From Candidatus Gastranaerophilales bacterium (GTDB lineage: Bacteria; Cyanobacteriota; Vampirovibrionia; Gastranaerophilales; Gastranaerophilaceae), in the NCBI GenBank assembly GCA_947630535.1, contig CANRHZ010000001.1, positions 62,001 through 126,000 on the forward strand: a DNA stretch of 64,000 nt, written 5' to 3'. Below are positions 46,289 through 55,806 of the stretch, piece after piece (the stretch's first letter is position 1; each line of letters begins with the position of its first letter). The translations under genes were made by a program, and so were the position numbers. A model generated the notes under the pieces. That model searched no databases. It was not told the origin of the DNA and saw only the letters and a program-made list of their open reading frames with translations.

Positions 46289-47116
46289 CTAATTATTTAA
46301 CTGTCTGATTGCAAAAACCGTCTTATCAAGGTCAATCAATAGTTTATCGTCCTCATTAATTATATTTTGAGGGTCATATTGAGTTCCTGTCACGGGAGAA
46401 AATTTTGAATAGTAATTCGCATCAAATTTTAAATTACCCAGCACTTTTGCCTTATATGCCAAATCAAGAAGCATCCAATAAGATTCGCTCATACCTTCGG
46501 GTTTATCGGAATATAGTTTTTCTATTCTTCTTGCATGCAAATCAAGCACATTAACATTTGCATTAAATTTTTGAAGATTATCATGGTTTTGAACTATGAC
46601 TCTAAAACTTTCTAAAAATTTCATAACTCTAAGCATATCAACTGCATAGCTTGAAGCCTTTTCCTTATTTAAAATAACGTCCAGAAAGAGGGGGTCGTCA
46701 ATTTTAGATTGCTCAAATTCATCAGGGGTGAATTCTTCGGCATTTTTTCTATCATCTTTTATTGAGGTACTTTTTTGTTGTTTATAGCCGTATTCTGAGT
46801 TAATGTCGGGTATGCTTCCTTTGTAGCCGCCTGTTATCGGGTCGAATTCAGCTTTTTGTTTATTTTGCTTATTAAAGAATTTTGAAAAAAATCCCCTTTT
46901 TTTTGAATTTGTATTTTGATTTATGTTAACGGTTTTATTTGTTTTTGGGATAACTTCCGAAGATTCGCCATTTTTTGGCACAAATTGAGGTTTTATGTTC
47001 TTAACATTAAAAGTTAAATTAGGAGGTTCATCAATACTGTATAAATCATCCGTTGCAAAAGCGGATGTTAAAAGGGAGAATACAACGAAAAAAAGAAAGA
47101 TAAAAAGCTTTTTCAT
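46289..47116 (-). CDS. Secreted protein of unknown function
   Basis: 275 residues with a signal peptide (MKKLFIFLFFVVFSLLTSAFA). A disordered, Asn/Lys-rich stretch (about 45-130, including KKRGFFSKFFNKQNKQK) is followed by a helical C-terminal domain (about 140-275: KASSYAVDMLRVMKFLESF, ARRIEKLYSDKPEGM). I do not recognise it. There is no ribosome binding site, but a perfect TATAAT lies 7 nt before the ATG. The gene is probably first in a run with the 45445 gene and divides the pth locus from the terminator region. Confidence 0.55.
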   Translation of the reverse strand: MKKLFIFLFFVVFSLLTSAFATDDLYSIDEPPNLTFNVKNIKPQFVPKNGESSEVIPKTNKTVNINQNTNSKKRGFFSKFFNKQNKQKAEFDPITGGYKGSIPDINSEYGYKQQKSTSIKDDRKNAEEFTPDEFEQSKIDDPLFLDVILNKEKASSYAVDMLRVMKFLESFRVIVQNHDNLQKFNANVNVLDLHARRIEKLYSDKPEGMSESYWMLLDLAYKAKVLGNLKFDANYYSKFSPVTGTQYDPQNIINEDDKLLIDLDKTVFAIRQLNN

Positions 47117-47129
47117 ACTTAAGATTATA
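47114..47129 (-). promoter_or_regulatory. -10 box abutting the 46289 gene start (leaderless candidate)
   Basis: On the minus strand TATAAT (47124-47129) is 7 nt from the ATG at 47116 and there is no Shine-Dalgarno sequence. No convincing -35 at 17 bp. Confidence 0.4.
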
Positions 47130-47163
47130 CTGAAATCATCAAAAAAGTAAAAATTATAAAGTT

Positions 47164-47718
47164 TTATATATAGGATTTATTGTATTTTGATTGCAGAAAA
47201 TTCATATCTTTATCTATCCAATCCAAACAAGCATCGGATGCAATTTCGATTATTTTTTTCATATTTTCTTTTTCGTCCCTCTTAAATTCTTCAAGAACAA
47301 ACCTATCAAGCGGCATACTTTCAGGTTTTTGCCCTATACCGACTTTTAGCCTGTCAAAGTTATCGGATGAAATTTCTTTTATAATTGATTTTATTCCGTT
47401 ATGTCCCCCGTCAGAGCCCGAAGCTCTAAACCTTATTGTTCCTAAATTTAGCGAAACATCATCATATACAACAAGAATATCTTTAACATCAAGCTTGAAA
47501 AAATTCATAATCTCGCTAACGGCAAGACCCGATAAATTCATATATGTTTTTGGAAGTGCATACAAAATATCGTTGTCTTTTACAAAAAACGATTTAAACT
47601 TTTCTTTTAAGATAAGGTTCTTTTTTTTTAATATTTCATCAAGAACCATAAAGCCCGTATTGTGCCTTGTATTTACATATTTTGCATCGGGATTTCCCAA
47701 TCCCACAATAAGTTTCAT
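47164..47718 (-). CDS. pth: Peptidyl-tRNA hydrolase
   Basis: 184 residues. Releases tRNA from peptidyl-tRNA that has dropped off the ribosome. The N-terminal motif is VGLGNPDAKYVNTRHNTGF, with N9 and catalytic H19. Further motifs are PKTYMNLSG, VVYDDVSLNLGTIR (catalytic Asp) and SDGGHNGIKSI, all as in bacterial Pth. No ribosome binding site stands out (AGGCG is weak). A TATAAT sits about 30 nt upstream on its strand. Usual length; secure. Confidence 0.95.
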   Translation of the reverse strand: MKLIVGLGNPDAKYVNTRHNTGFMVLDEILKKKNLILKEKFKSFFVKDNDILYALPKTYMNLSGLAVSEIMNFFKLDVKDILVVYDDVSLNLGTIRFRASGSDGGHNGIKSIIKEISSDNFDRLKVGIGQKPESMPLDRFVLEEFKRDEKENMKKIIEIASDACLDWIDKDMNFLQSKYNKSYI

Positions 47719-47851
47719 AAATTAACGCCTAAAATTTTTAATTTCGATTTTAATTATAATACAAATTAACCCATAAGATGACAAGAAGGCGAATAAAATT
47801 TAAATAACTAAAGGTTAACTTCAAGTAAAAGCAAATTGGAGAATACCTAAA

Positions 47852-48418
47852 ATGACCAAAAACAAAGATAAAGAAATAAAAAGCTCAAAAAAAGTCAGTG
47901 ATTTTCTTGAGAAAAATAACCTTCATAAAAAAGATTTTGCTCAGATGATAGGTGTTACACTTTCTTATGTCTATAACATAATAGATGAAAGCATTCCCTT
48001 TTCAACAAGGTCAACAACAATCGAGCGTATTGCAACAGTTATGGATATTATGCCCGAAGAATTTGAAGAATACGTTATAGAACAAGACCCGATTCCATAC
48101 AATAAAAACCTTCAGACCATCAAAGATTTAATCAAAAAGAACAATATGAATGTGGTTGACTTTCTAAAGCTTTTTGAAAGAAAAAAGAGATTAAAAACCG
48201 TAGATATGCTCAGAGGAAAAGAGCCCTTGCCCGTTAATTATGCGGAATTAAAAAACATAAGCGAAATATTAAATATGGATAAAAAAACATTTTTTGAACT
48301 TTGGAAAAATATTTTTATTGATTATTTAAACGCAGGCGGCTTTGAAACGGATAAAAATCCCGAACTGACAGAAAAAATAACTGTTGCAGCACAGGAATAT
48401 TTTAATTCGGCAAAATAG
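47852..48418 (+). CDS. XRE-like helix-turn-helix regulator
   Basis: 188 residues with two helix-turn-helix-like units: VSDFLEKNNLHKKDFAQMIG then VTLSYVYNIIDES (about 13-48), and IKDLIKKNNMNVVDFLKLF (about 92-110). The first looks like a lambda-repressor-type DNA-binding domain, ending in ERIATVMDI. The remaining residues are helical with no known ligand domain. GGAGAA precedes the ATG. The gene is divergent from pth and precedes the LysM gene by 94 nt. Regulatory role likely; target unknown. Confidence 0.65.
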   Translation: MTKNKDKEIKSSKKVSDFLEKNNLHKKDFAQMIGVTLSYVYNIIDESIPFSTRSTTIERIATVMDIMPEEFEEYVIEQDPIPYNKNLQTIKDLIKKNNMNVVDFLKLFERKKRLKTVDMLRGKEPLPVNYAELKNISEILNMDKKTFFELWKNIFIDYLNAGGFETDKNPELTEKITVAAQEYFNSAK

Positions 48419-48444
48419 ACATATGTAATATTTCTTAATGACGC

Positions 48445-48501
48445 TCCCTCTTTTCTTGCCTTTCAGTCCTGTTTGGATTAGTATAGAGAAAAAAAGAGGG
48501 A
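48445..48501 (+). promoter_or_regulatory. Long-range hairpin that would hide the ribosome binding site of the LysM gene
   Basis: TCCCTCTTTT (48445-48454) is a perfect 10-bp complement of AAAAGAGGGA (48492-48501), the Shine-Dalgarno region ahead of ATG 48513. Pairing with a 37-nt loop would sequester it. This is a possible translational control element, inferred from pairing only. Confidence 0.4.
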
Positions 48502-48516
48502 ATGTTAATTATATGA
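48502..48516 (+). CDS. Four-codon upstream ORF overlapping the LysM-gene start
   Basis: ATG 48502 encodes MLII; its TGA (48514-48516) overlaps the gene's ATG (48513-48515) as ATGA, and AGAGGG is just upstream. Very short, so uncertain. Confidence 0.25.
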   Translation: MLII

Positions 48517-49076
48517 AAAGCTCCACACTTCATAGATCCAACCTTTCAAGAGAAAGAATGTCAATGATAGAGAATGTTAAGCCGGTTATGTACGGTGATG
48601 CTACCGTTGATGTGAAACAGTATGCAAAATTGCAAAATAAGCCGGAGCTCAATGTTCTGTGGAGAGATTTTGAAAAAAGCATTCAAACAAGACAAAGAAC
48701 AAAAGCTCCCATTGTGTATGCGGGAATAGGGTTTGTATTAGGACTTATTTTTGCCTTTGGTATTGCAATTATAATAGGACTTTCAATGTATCCCGATATT
48801 AAAAAATCGGATTACATCACAACTGAAATTCAGCCAACTGTTGATAAAGCTCCTATTTCGGTCGTACCGTCATCGGTTGATGAAAGCAATACGACTAACG
48901 TAATATCTTCGGAAGAAAAATATACAATTAAAGAAGGGGACACTTTAGATAAAATCGCTTACAGATTTTACGGCAAATATGACCCTGATAAAATTGAAGA
49001 AATTAAGAAGCTTAACAATATAAAAGACGAAACTACAATTCAAATCGGACAGGTTTTAATAATCCCATTAAATTAA
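48513..49076 (+). CDS. Membrane protein with a C-terminal LysM domain
   Basis: 187 residues from ATG 48513. An in-frame ATG at 48438 would add 25 residues but has no ribosome binding site. A cytoplasmic basic N-terminus (to about 65) precedes one transmembrane helix (IVYAGIGFVLGLIFAFGIAI). A Ser/Thr-rich linker leads to a LysM domain at the end (YTIKEGDTLDKIAYRFYGKY, ending IGQVLIIPLN), which binds N-acetylglucosamine-containing glycans such as peptidoglycan. Topology suggests LysM on the periplasmic side. It lies downstream of an XRE-like regulator and precedes alsT. Confidence 0.75.
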   Translation: MKSSTLHRSNLSRERMSMIENVKPVMYGDATVDVKQYAKLQNKPELNVLWRDFEKSIQTRQRTKAPIVYAGIGFVLGLIFAFGIAIIIGLSMYPDIKKSDYITTEIQPTVDKAPISVVPSSVDESNTTNVISSEEKYTIKEGDTLDKIAYRFYGKYDPDKIEEIKKLNNIKDETTIQIGQVLIIPLN

Positions 49077-49119
49077 AGTCTTTTATAAAAACAACGATTT
49101 TTAAAAGAGGAATATAGAT

Positions 49120-50664
49120 ATGCTGACCCGTTTATTGGGAATTACGGCCTTCTTTGGCGCCATAATGCAAAGTGCAAGTGCAATGAGTCTTGATGAAGAA
49201 ATAGACAGATATTTTGCACCCTTTTCAGATGCGTTTTCAAGCGTTATTTTTTATTCAATCAAAATAGGGCAATCAAATATACCGATATTAATTTTGCTTT
49301 TAATTGTTGCAAGCATATTTTGCACCCTGTATTTAAGAGGGGTCGGCTTATGGGGTTTTAAGCATTCACTCCGTCAGATATTTGGCTCTAAACCTAAATT
49401 TAATGAAGCAATAGGAGATAAAGACGGCGAGGTTTCATCATTAGGTGCTCTTGCAACCGCACTATCGGGAACCGTGGGTCTTGGTAATATTGCGGGGGTT
49501 GCAATAGCAATATCGGTTGGGGGCCCGGGGGCAATGTTTTGGATGTGTATTGGCGCAATTTTTGGCATGGCACTTAAATTTTCTGAAGTTACCCTTGCTC
49601 TAAAATACAGAAAGTTTAATATAGACGGTTCAGTTTCCGGCGGGCCCATGTTTTATATAGCTCACGGACTTACAAGAAGGGGCTTAAGATGGCTCGGTCA
49701 ACCTCTTGCACTTTTGTTTGCGATTATGTGTGTCCCCGGTGCACTTGGCGGCGGATGTATGCTTCAAATAAATCAGGCAACCCAGCAGGTTATTAATATA
49801 ACGGGCGGCGAAAACGGATTTTTTGGGGTACATAGCTGGGCATTCGGACTCATTGTTGCAATTTTGGTCGGACTTGTAATAGTTGGAGGAATTAAAAGCA
49901 TAGCAAATGTAACTTCAAAAGTTGTGCCTGCAATGTGCGTTTTATACATAGTGTCGGCGCTCATTATAATTGCACTTAACTTAAACCATGTTATTGATTG
50001 CATTTTTATTATATTTAAAGAAGCGTTCTTCCCCAATGCGGTTGCAGGCGGCATTACAGGCACAATTATTATGGGATTACGTCGCTCCATTCAATCTAAT
50101 GAGGCAGGTTCGGGGTCTGCTCCCATTGCATATGCTGCGGTAAAAACCAAAGAGCCCGTTTCTCAAGGCTTTGTTTCCTTAATTGAACCTTTCTTTGATA
50201 CGGTTCTTATTTGTTCAATGACGGCATTTGTTATTATAATTACGGGTCAATACCAAAACTATACGGACGGAATGACGGGAGTTCAGCTCACATCTGCCGC
50301 ATTTGCTTCGGTTTTCGGTTTCTTCCCCGTTATACTTGCTTGTGTCATTATTCTTTTTGCAATTTCAACAATAATATCCTGGGCATATTACGGACAGAAA
50401 GCTTGGGAATATTTATTCGGCGAAGGGTTCAAAAGAACCAAAGTTTATCAGATAATGTTTTGCATGTTTATTGTGGTGGGCTCTTGTATGAATTTAAACA
50501 GTGTGGTTGATTTTACGGATGCAACCATGCTTGCTATGGCGCTTCCGAATTTAATTGCCATCTTTATTTTAATAAATGAAATAAAGCAAGATACAATAAC
50601 TTACTGCAAAAAACACGGAATAAATTCCAAATTTATAGCATCATGGTTAAAAGAAAATGCTTAA
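49120..50664 (+). CDS. alsT: Sodium:alanine (AGCS-family) amino acid symporter
   Basis: 514 residues, 10-11 transmembrane helices. Family motifs: GDKDGEVSSLGALATALSGT, GLGNIAGVAIAISVGGPGA, GGPMFYIAHGL and the conserved SNEAGSGSAPIAYAAV. This is the Na+/alanine or glycine symporter family of the inner membrane. AGAGGAA precedes the ATG. The last 8 nt overlap the start of bioF, so the two are coupled. The substrate may be alanine, which bioF consumes, but that link is only inferred. Confidence 0.88.
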   Translation: MLTRLLGITAFFGAIMQSASAMSLDEEIDRYFAPFSDAFSSVIFYSIKIGQSNIPILILLLIVASIFCTLYLRGVGLWGFKHSLRQIFGSKPKFNEAIGDKDGEVSSLGALATALSGTVGLGNIAGVAIAISVGGPGAMFWMCIGAIFGMALKFSEVTLALKYRKFNIDGSVSGGPMFYIAHGLTRRGLRWLGQPLALLFAIMCVPGALGGGCMLQINQATQQVINITGGENGFFGVHSWAFGLIVAILVGLVIVGGIKSIANVTSKVVPAMCVLYIVSALIIIALNLNHVIDCIFIIFKEAFFPNAVAGGITGTIIMGLRRSIQSNEAGSGSAPIAYAAVKTKEPVSQGFVSLIEPFFDTVLICSMTAFVIIITGQYQNYTDGMTGVQLTSAAFASVFGFFPVILACVIILFAISTIISWAYYGQKAWEYLFGEGFKRTKVYQIMFCMFIVVGSCMNLNSVVDFTDATMLAMALPNLIAIFILINEIKQDTITYCKKHGINSKFIASWLKENA

Positions 50665-51793
50665 TTATTATCAAAACCGCCTTATAAGTTTAAAAAAAGA
50701 TAAAAATGAGCGCACTATTAAAGATATCATTCAAAAAGGCAAGTTTGTTATATACGACAATAAAACCCTTTTAAATCTATCCTCTAACGATTATCTCGGC
50801 TTAAGCACGGATAGTTCCGTTAAAGATAATTTTTTATCCTCATACAAAGGAAAAATTCAAAACCCATCTTCAAGACTTTTATCAGGGTCAAATAGAGCCT
50901 ATATTGAACTTGAACATTTGATATGCGACATTCTTAAGGTTGAATCGGCTCTTTTGTTTAACTCAGGCTACCATGCAAACGTCGGAATATATTCGGCTCT
51001 TTTAAACAAAGGAGATATTGTATTTATTGATAAATTAAACCATGCAAGCATTATTGACGGGATAAAGCTATCGGGTGCAAAAATTATTCCCTTTTCTCAC
51101 CTTGATTATGAGGATTTAGAAAATAAGTTAATTACATACAGAAAAAAAGGAATAAATTCAATAATATCCTCTGAAAGTCTTTTTAGTATGGATGGGGATT
51201 TTGCCGATATCAATAAATTAATTGAGCTTAAAGAAAAATATAATTCAATCCTTGTAATTGATGAAGCTCACAGTTTCGGGGTATACGGAAAAGGCTTGGG
51301 GTATGTGAGCCAAACTTCAAATACATCTTCCGTTGATTTAATCATGGGAACATTCGGCAAGGCAATAGCTTCTTATGGAGCATTTGTTGCGGGAAAAAAA
51401 GTATTAATAGATAATCTTATTAACTTTGCAAGGCCCTTCATTTTTTCAACTTCACTGCCTGAAATTTCGGTTGCTTTTTCAACATATATCATAAAAAATT
51501 ACATTTTAAAAAACGAGCTTCAACCAAAACTTTTTTCCATAACAAAATACTTGCATAATCTTTTTTATGACCTTAATACTCTTGGTAACAGTTATATTGT
51601 ACCTATTATCAAAGGAGAAAATAAAAATGCAATTTTAGCGTCCGATTATTTAATTAACGAAGGGTTTTATGTCTTGCCCGTAAGATACCCCACCGTAAAG
51701 AAAAATCAGGCAAGAATAAGGCTTTCAATAAACCCTTCAATTACAACCGATGAAATTGATAAGCTATATAAGAGTATAAAAAAGACAATCTGA
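50657..51793 (+). CDS. bioF: 8-amino-7-oxononanoate synthase-like PLP enzyme
   Basis: 378 residues of the alpha-oxoamine synthase family, which condenses an amino acid with an acyl-CoA. Seen: LNLSSNDYLGLS, the substrate region NPSSRLLSGSNRAY, GYHANVGIYSALL, DEAHSFGVYGKGLGY, and the pyridoxal-binding lysine in MGTFGKAIASYGAF. The SSRLLSGSNR form fits BioF (pimeloyl-thioester + alanine). No other biotin genes are near, so KBL (2-amino-3-ketobutyrate CoA ligase) or another family member remains possible. It overlaps the alanine symporter gene by 8 nt and is convergent with leuS. Confidence 0.78.
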   Translation: MLNYYQNRLISLKKDKNERTIKDIIQKGKFVIYDNKTLLNLSSNDYLGLSTDSSVKDNFLSSYKGKIQNPSSRLLSGSNRAYIELEHLICDILKVESALLFNSGYHANVGIYSALLNKGDIVFIDKLNHASIIDGIKLSGAKIIPFSHLDYEDLENKLITYRKKGINSIISSESLFSMDGDFADINKLIELKEKYNSILVIDEAHSFGVYGKGLGYVSQTSNTSSVDLIMGTFGKAIASYGAFVAGKKVLIDNLINFARPFIFSTSLPEISVAFSTYIIKNYILKNELQPKLFSITKYLHNLFYDLNTLGNSYIVPIIKGENKNAILASDYLINEGFYVLPVRYPTVKKNQARIRLSINPSITTDEIDKLYKSIKKTI

Positions 51794-51807
51794 ATTTTTT
51801 ATATAGC

Positions 51808-54270
51808 TTACTTTACAACAATGTTTACAATCTTATTTGGTACAATAATTGTTTTTACTATTGTTTTGCCTTCAATAAACGGTTTTGTTTTCTCTGAATT
51901 CATAGCAAGCTTTGTTAAATCTTCATTGCTCTTACCTGATATAGTTTCTATCTTATCTCTTATTTTGCCGTTGACTTGAACAATAAGCGTAATATTATTT
52001 TGCAAAGTCTTTGATTCATCATATTTTGGCCAAGGTTGTTCATGGATAGAACCTATGCCGTTAAGAGTTTGATATATTTCTTCCGACATAAAAACGGCAA
52101 CGGGGGATATAAGTTTTAGCAAAGTAACAAGCGCAAAACTTAATACCTCATAATTTATATCGTTTTCATCTCTTATATATTCATATATAGAGTTTGTAAG
52201 CTCTCTATACTTGGATACAACGGTATTAAATTGAAATTCGTTTTCAATATCGCTTGTGATTTTTTTGATTGCAATATGAACTTCTCTAATAAGATCTAAA
52301 GATTTTTTATCAAGGTTATCTTCAATTGTATAGTTCAATTTTATTTTGTTTTGATACTTGGAATAAAGGCGATAAACCCTGCATAAAAATTTATAACAAC
52401 CTTCAACGCCTGCATCTGACCAATCAAAGTCACGTGCGGGGGGGGAATCTGAAATTATAAAAAGTCTTGCCGTATCTGCACCGAAATTTGCAAATATTTC
52501 ATCGGGATCAACGGTGTTGCCCTTAGACTTTGACATTTTTGAGCCGTCTTTTAGCACCATACCTTGAGTTAAAAGGTTTGTAAACGGTTCATCAAAATCC
52601 AGAAGTCCCATATTTTTTAGAGCCTTTGTAAAAAATCTCGAATATAAAAGGTGCAAAATAGCATGTTCAATCCCGCCAACATATTGATTAACGGGAAGCC
52701 ACTTGTTAACAAGCTCTTTAGAGAAAGGCGCTTTATCGTTTCTTGCATCTGCATATCTCATATAATACCAGCTTGAGCAAATAAAAGTATCCATTGTATC
52801 GGATTCCCTAACTGCCTTGCCGCCGCATATAGGACATGTGGTTTCCATAAAAGTTTTACTTGTAAGTATGGGAGATTTGCCCTGAACGCTAAAATCAACG
52901 TCCGTTGGCAATTTTACGGGTAAATCTTCATCCCTTACGGGTTGAGCACCGCATTTGTCGCAATATACAATAGGGATAGGCGCACCCCAGTACCTTTGTC
53001 TGGATATAAGCCAATCTCTCAGTCTGTATTGAACTTTAGAATAACCAAAACCGTTATCTTGTGCATATTTGGTAATTTTTTCTTTTGCTTCTTCGTTGTT
53101 CATTCCGCTAAATTCACCGGAATTTACAAGAACCCCCGGCTCTACAAACGCACAATCGCTTTTGTAGCCTTCCCCGTCTATTACCTGAATAATAGGAAGG
53201 TCGAATTTTTTTGCAAAGTCAAAATCTCTTTCATCATGAGCAGGAACGGCCATAACGGCACCCGTACCGTAGTCAACTATGGCATAATCCGCAACCCAAA
53301 CGGGGCAAATTCTTCCCGTAAACGGGTTAATTATATGCGTACCGAGAGGAACACCCGTTTTAATTCTTTCGTTAGAGAGTCTGTCTATTTCAGACATTTT
53401 TTTTGCGTTTTCTCTGTATTTTTCGACCTGCTCTTTATTTTCTTGGGTGGTTAATTTTTCAATATCTTTATACTCTGGCGCCACAACAAGATAGGTTATC
53501 CCGTATGATGTATCGGGGCGGGTCGTAAAGACAGGAATTTCAAGCCCTTCAATTTCTTTAACTTTGAATTTTAAAATTGTACCGTAGGATTTTCCAATCC
53601 AGTTTGCCTGCATGGTTTTGACGTTATCGCCCCATCCCGTTAATTTATCCAAATCTTCAAGTAAAATTTCCGCATAGTCGGTTATTTTTAAAAACCATTG
53701 AGAAAGGTTCTTCTTTGTGACAACACTGTCGCATCTCCAGCATTTTCCGTCTATAACCTGCTCATTTGCAAGCACTGTTGAACATTTTTCACACCAGTTA
53801 ACGGGGGCTTCTTTTTTATATGCAAGTCCGTTTTTATAAAGTTGTATAAAAAGCCACTGAGTCCATTTATAGTAATCTTCTTTACAGGTGGTTGCTTCTC
53901 TGTCCCAATCTACCGAAAGCCCGAGCATCTTTAACTGCTTTTTCATATAGTCTATATTATTTAAAGTCCACTCTTTAGGATTTGCCCCGTGTTGGATTGC
54001 CGCATTTTCAGCGGGCATTCCGAAAGAATCCCACCCCATGGGGTGTAATACGTTATACCCCGTTGCACGCTTAAACCTTGCAATAACGTCCGTTATTGTA
54101 TAATTTCTGACATGTCCCATATGGAGTTTGCCCGAAGGATAAGGAAACATGGAAAGCGCATAATATTTGGGTTTGTCTGAAATATCAGGTGTCTTATAAG
54201 TTTTATTTTTGTCCCAATATTCAACCCATTTTTTTTCAATTTTTTGGGGGTAATATTCACTGTTTAACAT
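51808..54270 (-). CDS. leuS: Leucyl-tRNA synthetase
   Basis: 820 residues, class I aminoacyl-tRNA synthetase. The HIGH motif appears as KLHMGHVRNY, KMSKS as GSKMSKSKGNT. The editing domain (about 220-410) contains TRPDTSYGITYLVV and the Asp in the YGTGAVMAVPAHDERD segment. A zinc-binding knuckle CDKCGAQ with CPICGGK lies in the connective region, and the anticodon-binding domain is present. Nothing is missing. AAGGA precedes the ATG. It follows the MFS gene on the same strand (61-nt gap). Confidence 0.97.
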   Translation of the reverse strand: MLNSEYYPQKIEKKWVEYWDKNKTYKTPDISDKPKYYALSMFPYPSGKLHMGHVRNYTITDVIARFKRATGYNVLHPMGWDSFGMPAENAAIQHGANPKEWTLNNIDYMKKQLKMLGLSVDWDREATTCKEDYYKWTQWLFIQLYKNGLAYKKEAPVNWCEKCSTVLANEQVIDGKCWRCDSVVTKKNLSQWFLKITDYAEILLEDLDKLTGWGDNVKTMQANWIGKSYGTILKFKVKEIEGLEIPVFTTRPDTSYGITYLVVAPEYKDIEKLTTQENKEQVEKYRENAKKMSEIDRLSNERIKTGVPLGTHIINPFTGRICPVWVADYAIVDYGTGAVMAVPAHDERDFDFAKKFDLPIIQVIDGEGYKSDCAFVEPGVLVNSGEFSGMNNEEAKEKITKYAQDNGFGYSKVQYRLRDWLISRQRYWGAPIPIVYCDKCGAQPVRDEDLPVKLPTDVDFSVQGKSPILTSKTFMETTCPICGGKAVRESDTMDTFICSSWYYMRYADARNDKAPFSKELVNKWLPVNQYVGGIEHAILHLLYSRFFTKALKNMGLLDFDEPFTNLLTQGMVLKDGSKMSKSKGNTVDPDEIFANFGADTARLFIISDSPPARDFDWSDAGVEGCYKFLCRVYRLYSKYQNKIKLNYTIEDNLDKKSLDLIREVHIAIKKITSDIENEFQFNTVVSKYRELTNSIYEYIRDENDINYEVLSFALVTLLKLISPVAVFMSEEIYQTLNGIGSIHEQPWPKYDESKTLQNNITLIVQVNGKIRDKIETISGKSNEDLTKLAMNSEKTKPFIEGKTIVKTIIVPNKIVNIVVK

Positions 54271-54331
54271 ATTATATCCTTCTTAATATCCTTTTTTATT
54301 TGAGTATTATACTTTAAAAATAAGTTTTATG

Positions 54332-55744
54332 CTAAGGGTTAGCGATTTTAAGTTTTTCTTTTTCTCTGTATGCTCTAAACGATAAAAATACGCAAAGAAT
54401 TGCAAATAAAAATCCCGCAATTAACACTTCCCTGTATGCACATACAAAGGCTTGAAAATTATCAAAACCAAGCTTTATATATCTTGCTTTTGCAACATCA
54501 AAAATTGATAAAGAAATCATAATTCCAAGCAACATGCCGGTATTTCTAAACATTGCAAGAATCCCCGATGCCTGACCCGTTTCATTTAAGGGGGATGCGC
54601 CCATAACTATAATATTTGCGGAAGGTTGATACATTCCGCTTCCCGTTCCCATAAGCATCTGAGCAAGTATAATTTTTAGTATATCCATACCGGAAGAACA
54701 TGTTGTAAAAAGCAAAAGACCAAATACAATTAAAATTGCCCCGTATGTCATTAACATTCCGCTTTGATATTTACTTGAAAGTTTTCCTATAAATATTGCC
54801 GCAAACATAAAACATGTAGAAAAAGGAAGCATTAAAAATGCGGTTATTAACGGACTTGCTTTTAATACCGCCTGTGCATAGTAGGGAAACATAACGGCAT
54901 TAGAAAACAGTGCAAAATATGATATAAGCATGGCAAAGTTTCCAAACACAAAGACTTTTGATGAAAAGAGTTTAAAATCTACAACGGGATAATCAATTTT
55001 GTGCTCTCTTATATAAAAAATAAGGGCAAATAAAATCATCAAAACAAAAAATCCTATTATATAGGGTGATTTATACCCGAGAATGTGTGCGTTTGAAATT
55101 ATGATAAGCATTGAAAATGTCGATATAAAAAGATAGAGCATTCCCTGATAATCAAATTTAAACTTTTCATTTCTTTTTATGTCGGGAATAATCTTTGAAG
55201 ATAAGTATGCCCCGATAAATGCAACTATTACGCCTGTTACAAAAACTCCTCTCCATCCGAAATAATGCATGAAAAATCCCCCTAATGAGGGCCCCGTCAT
55301 GCCTGCAAATGCCATCATTGCAGAAGAAAATCCGATGGCTTTTGCACGTTTTTTTCCTTTAAAGACGGACGAAATTATTGCAATGTTGTTTGATAAAAGT
55401 ATGGATGCCCCGAGGGACTGAATAAGCCTGCAAATTATAAGCATAGTAAGACTGATTGAACATACATTTAAAATTGAGCCTGTAAAAAATATTAAAAATC
55501 CCGTTGTGTAAAGAATTCTTCTGTTTACAATGTCATTTAATTTTCCAAACAACATTAAACAAGAGCTTAAAACAAGTATATAGCCCGTTACAACCCACTG
55601 TACAAGATTCATATCTCTATTAAAATCTTTAGCTATTTCATACAAAGCGACGTTAACGGTGTTTGAATCAAGCATGGCAAGAAATCCGCCAATTGCGCTT
55701 ACAAAAAATATCTGCCATTTAATTTTTTCGTTTCTTGTCAACAT
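54332..55744 (-). CDS. MFS transporter, DHA2 drug-efflux type
   Basis: 470 residues, about 14 transmembrane helices as in the DHA2 (EmrB/QacA) branch. N-terminal DSNTVNVALYEIAKDFN and ILVLSSCLMLFGKLNDIVNRR carry the motif-A pattern between helices 2 and 3. IICRLIQSLGASILL and GFSSAMMAFAGMTGPSLGG (motif C) follow. Probably exports drugs or other hydrophobic compounds by proton antiport; substrate unknown. It lies between pyrG and leuS with small gaps, so it may be co-transcribed with housekeeping genes. Confidence 0.87.
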   Translation of the reverse strand: MLTRNEKIKWQIFFVSAIGGFLAMLDSNTVNVALYEIAKDFNRDMNLVQWVVTGYILVLSSCLMLFGKLNDIVNRRILYTTGFLIFFTGSILNVCSISLTMLIICRLIQSLGASILLSNNIAIISSVFKGKKRAKAIGFSSAMMAFAGMTGPSLGGFFMHYFGWRGVFVTGVIVAFIGAYLSSKIIPDIKRNEKFKFDYQGMLYLFISTFSMLIIISNAHILGYKSPYIIGFFVLMILFALIFYIREHKIDYPVVDFKLFSSKVFVFGNFAMLISYFALFSNAVMFPYYAQAVLKASPLITAFLMLPFSTCFMFAAIFIGKLSSKYQSGMLMTYGAILIVFGLLLFTTCSSGMDILKIILAQMLMGTGSGMYQPSANIIVMGASPLNETGQASGILAMFRNTGMLLGIMISLSIFDVAKARYIKLGFDNFQAFVCAYREVLIAGFLFAILCVFLSFRAYREKEKLKIANP

Positions 55745-55806
55745 AGGGTATAATTGTCTGTTAATGCAAAGACAATAATAACATAAAAAATTAAACCCGT
55801 TTTATA

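Noticed and set aside
48438-48512. ATG 48438 as start of the LysM gene
   Set aside because: No ribosome binding site, and the 25 extra residues overlap the pairing arm of the hairpin; ATG 48513 with AGAGGG fits better.
52942-53454. 170-codon open frame on the plus strand inside leuS
   Set aside because: It is antisense to a complete leucyl-tRNA synthetase, has no ribosome binding site, and its translation looks like no protein family. Similar long antisense frames at 25205-25597, 31940-32449 and 47180-47725 were discarded for the same reason.
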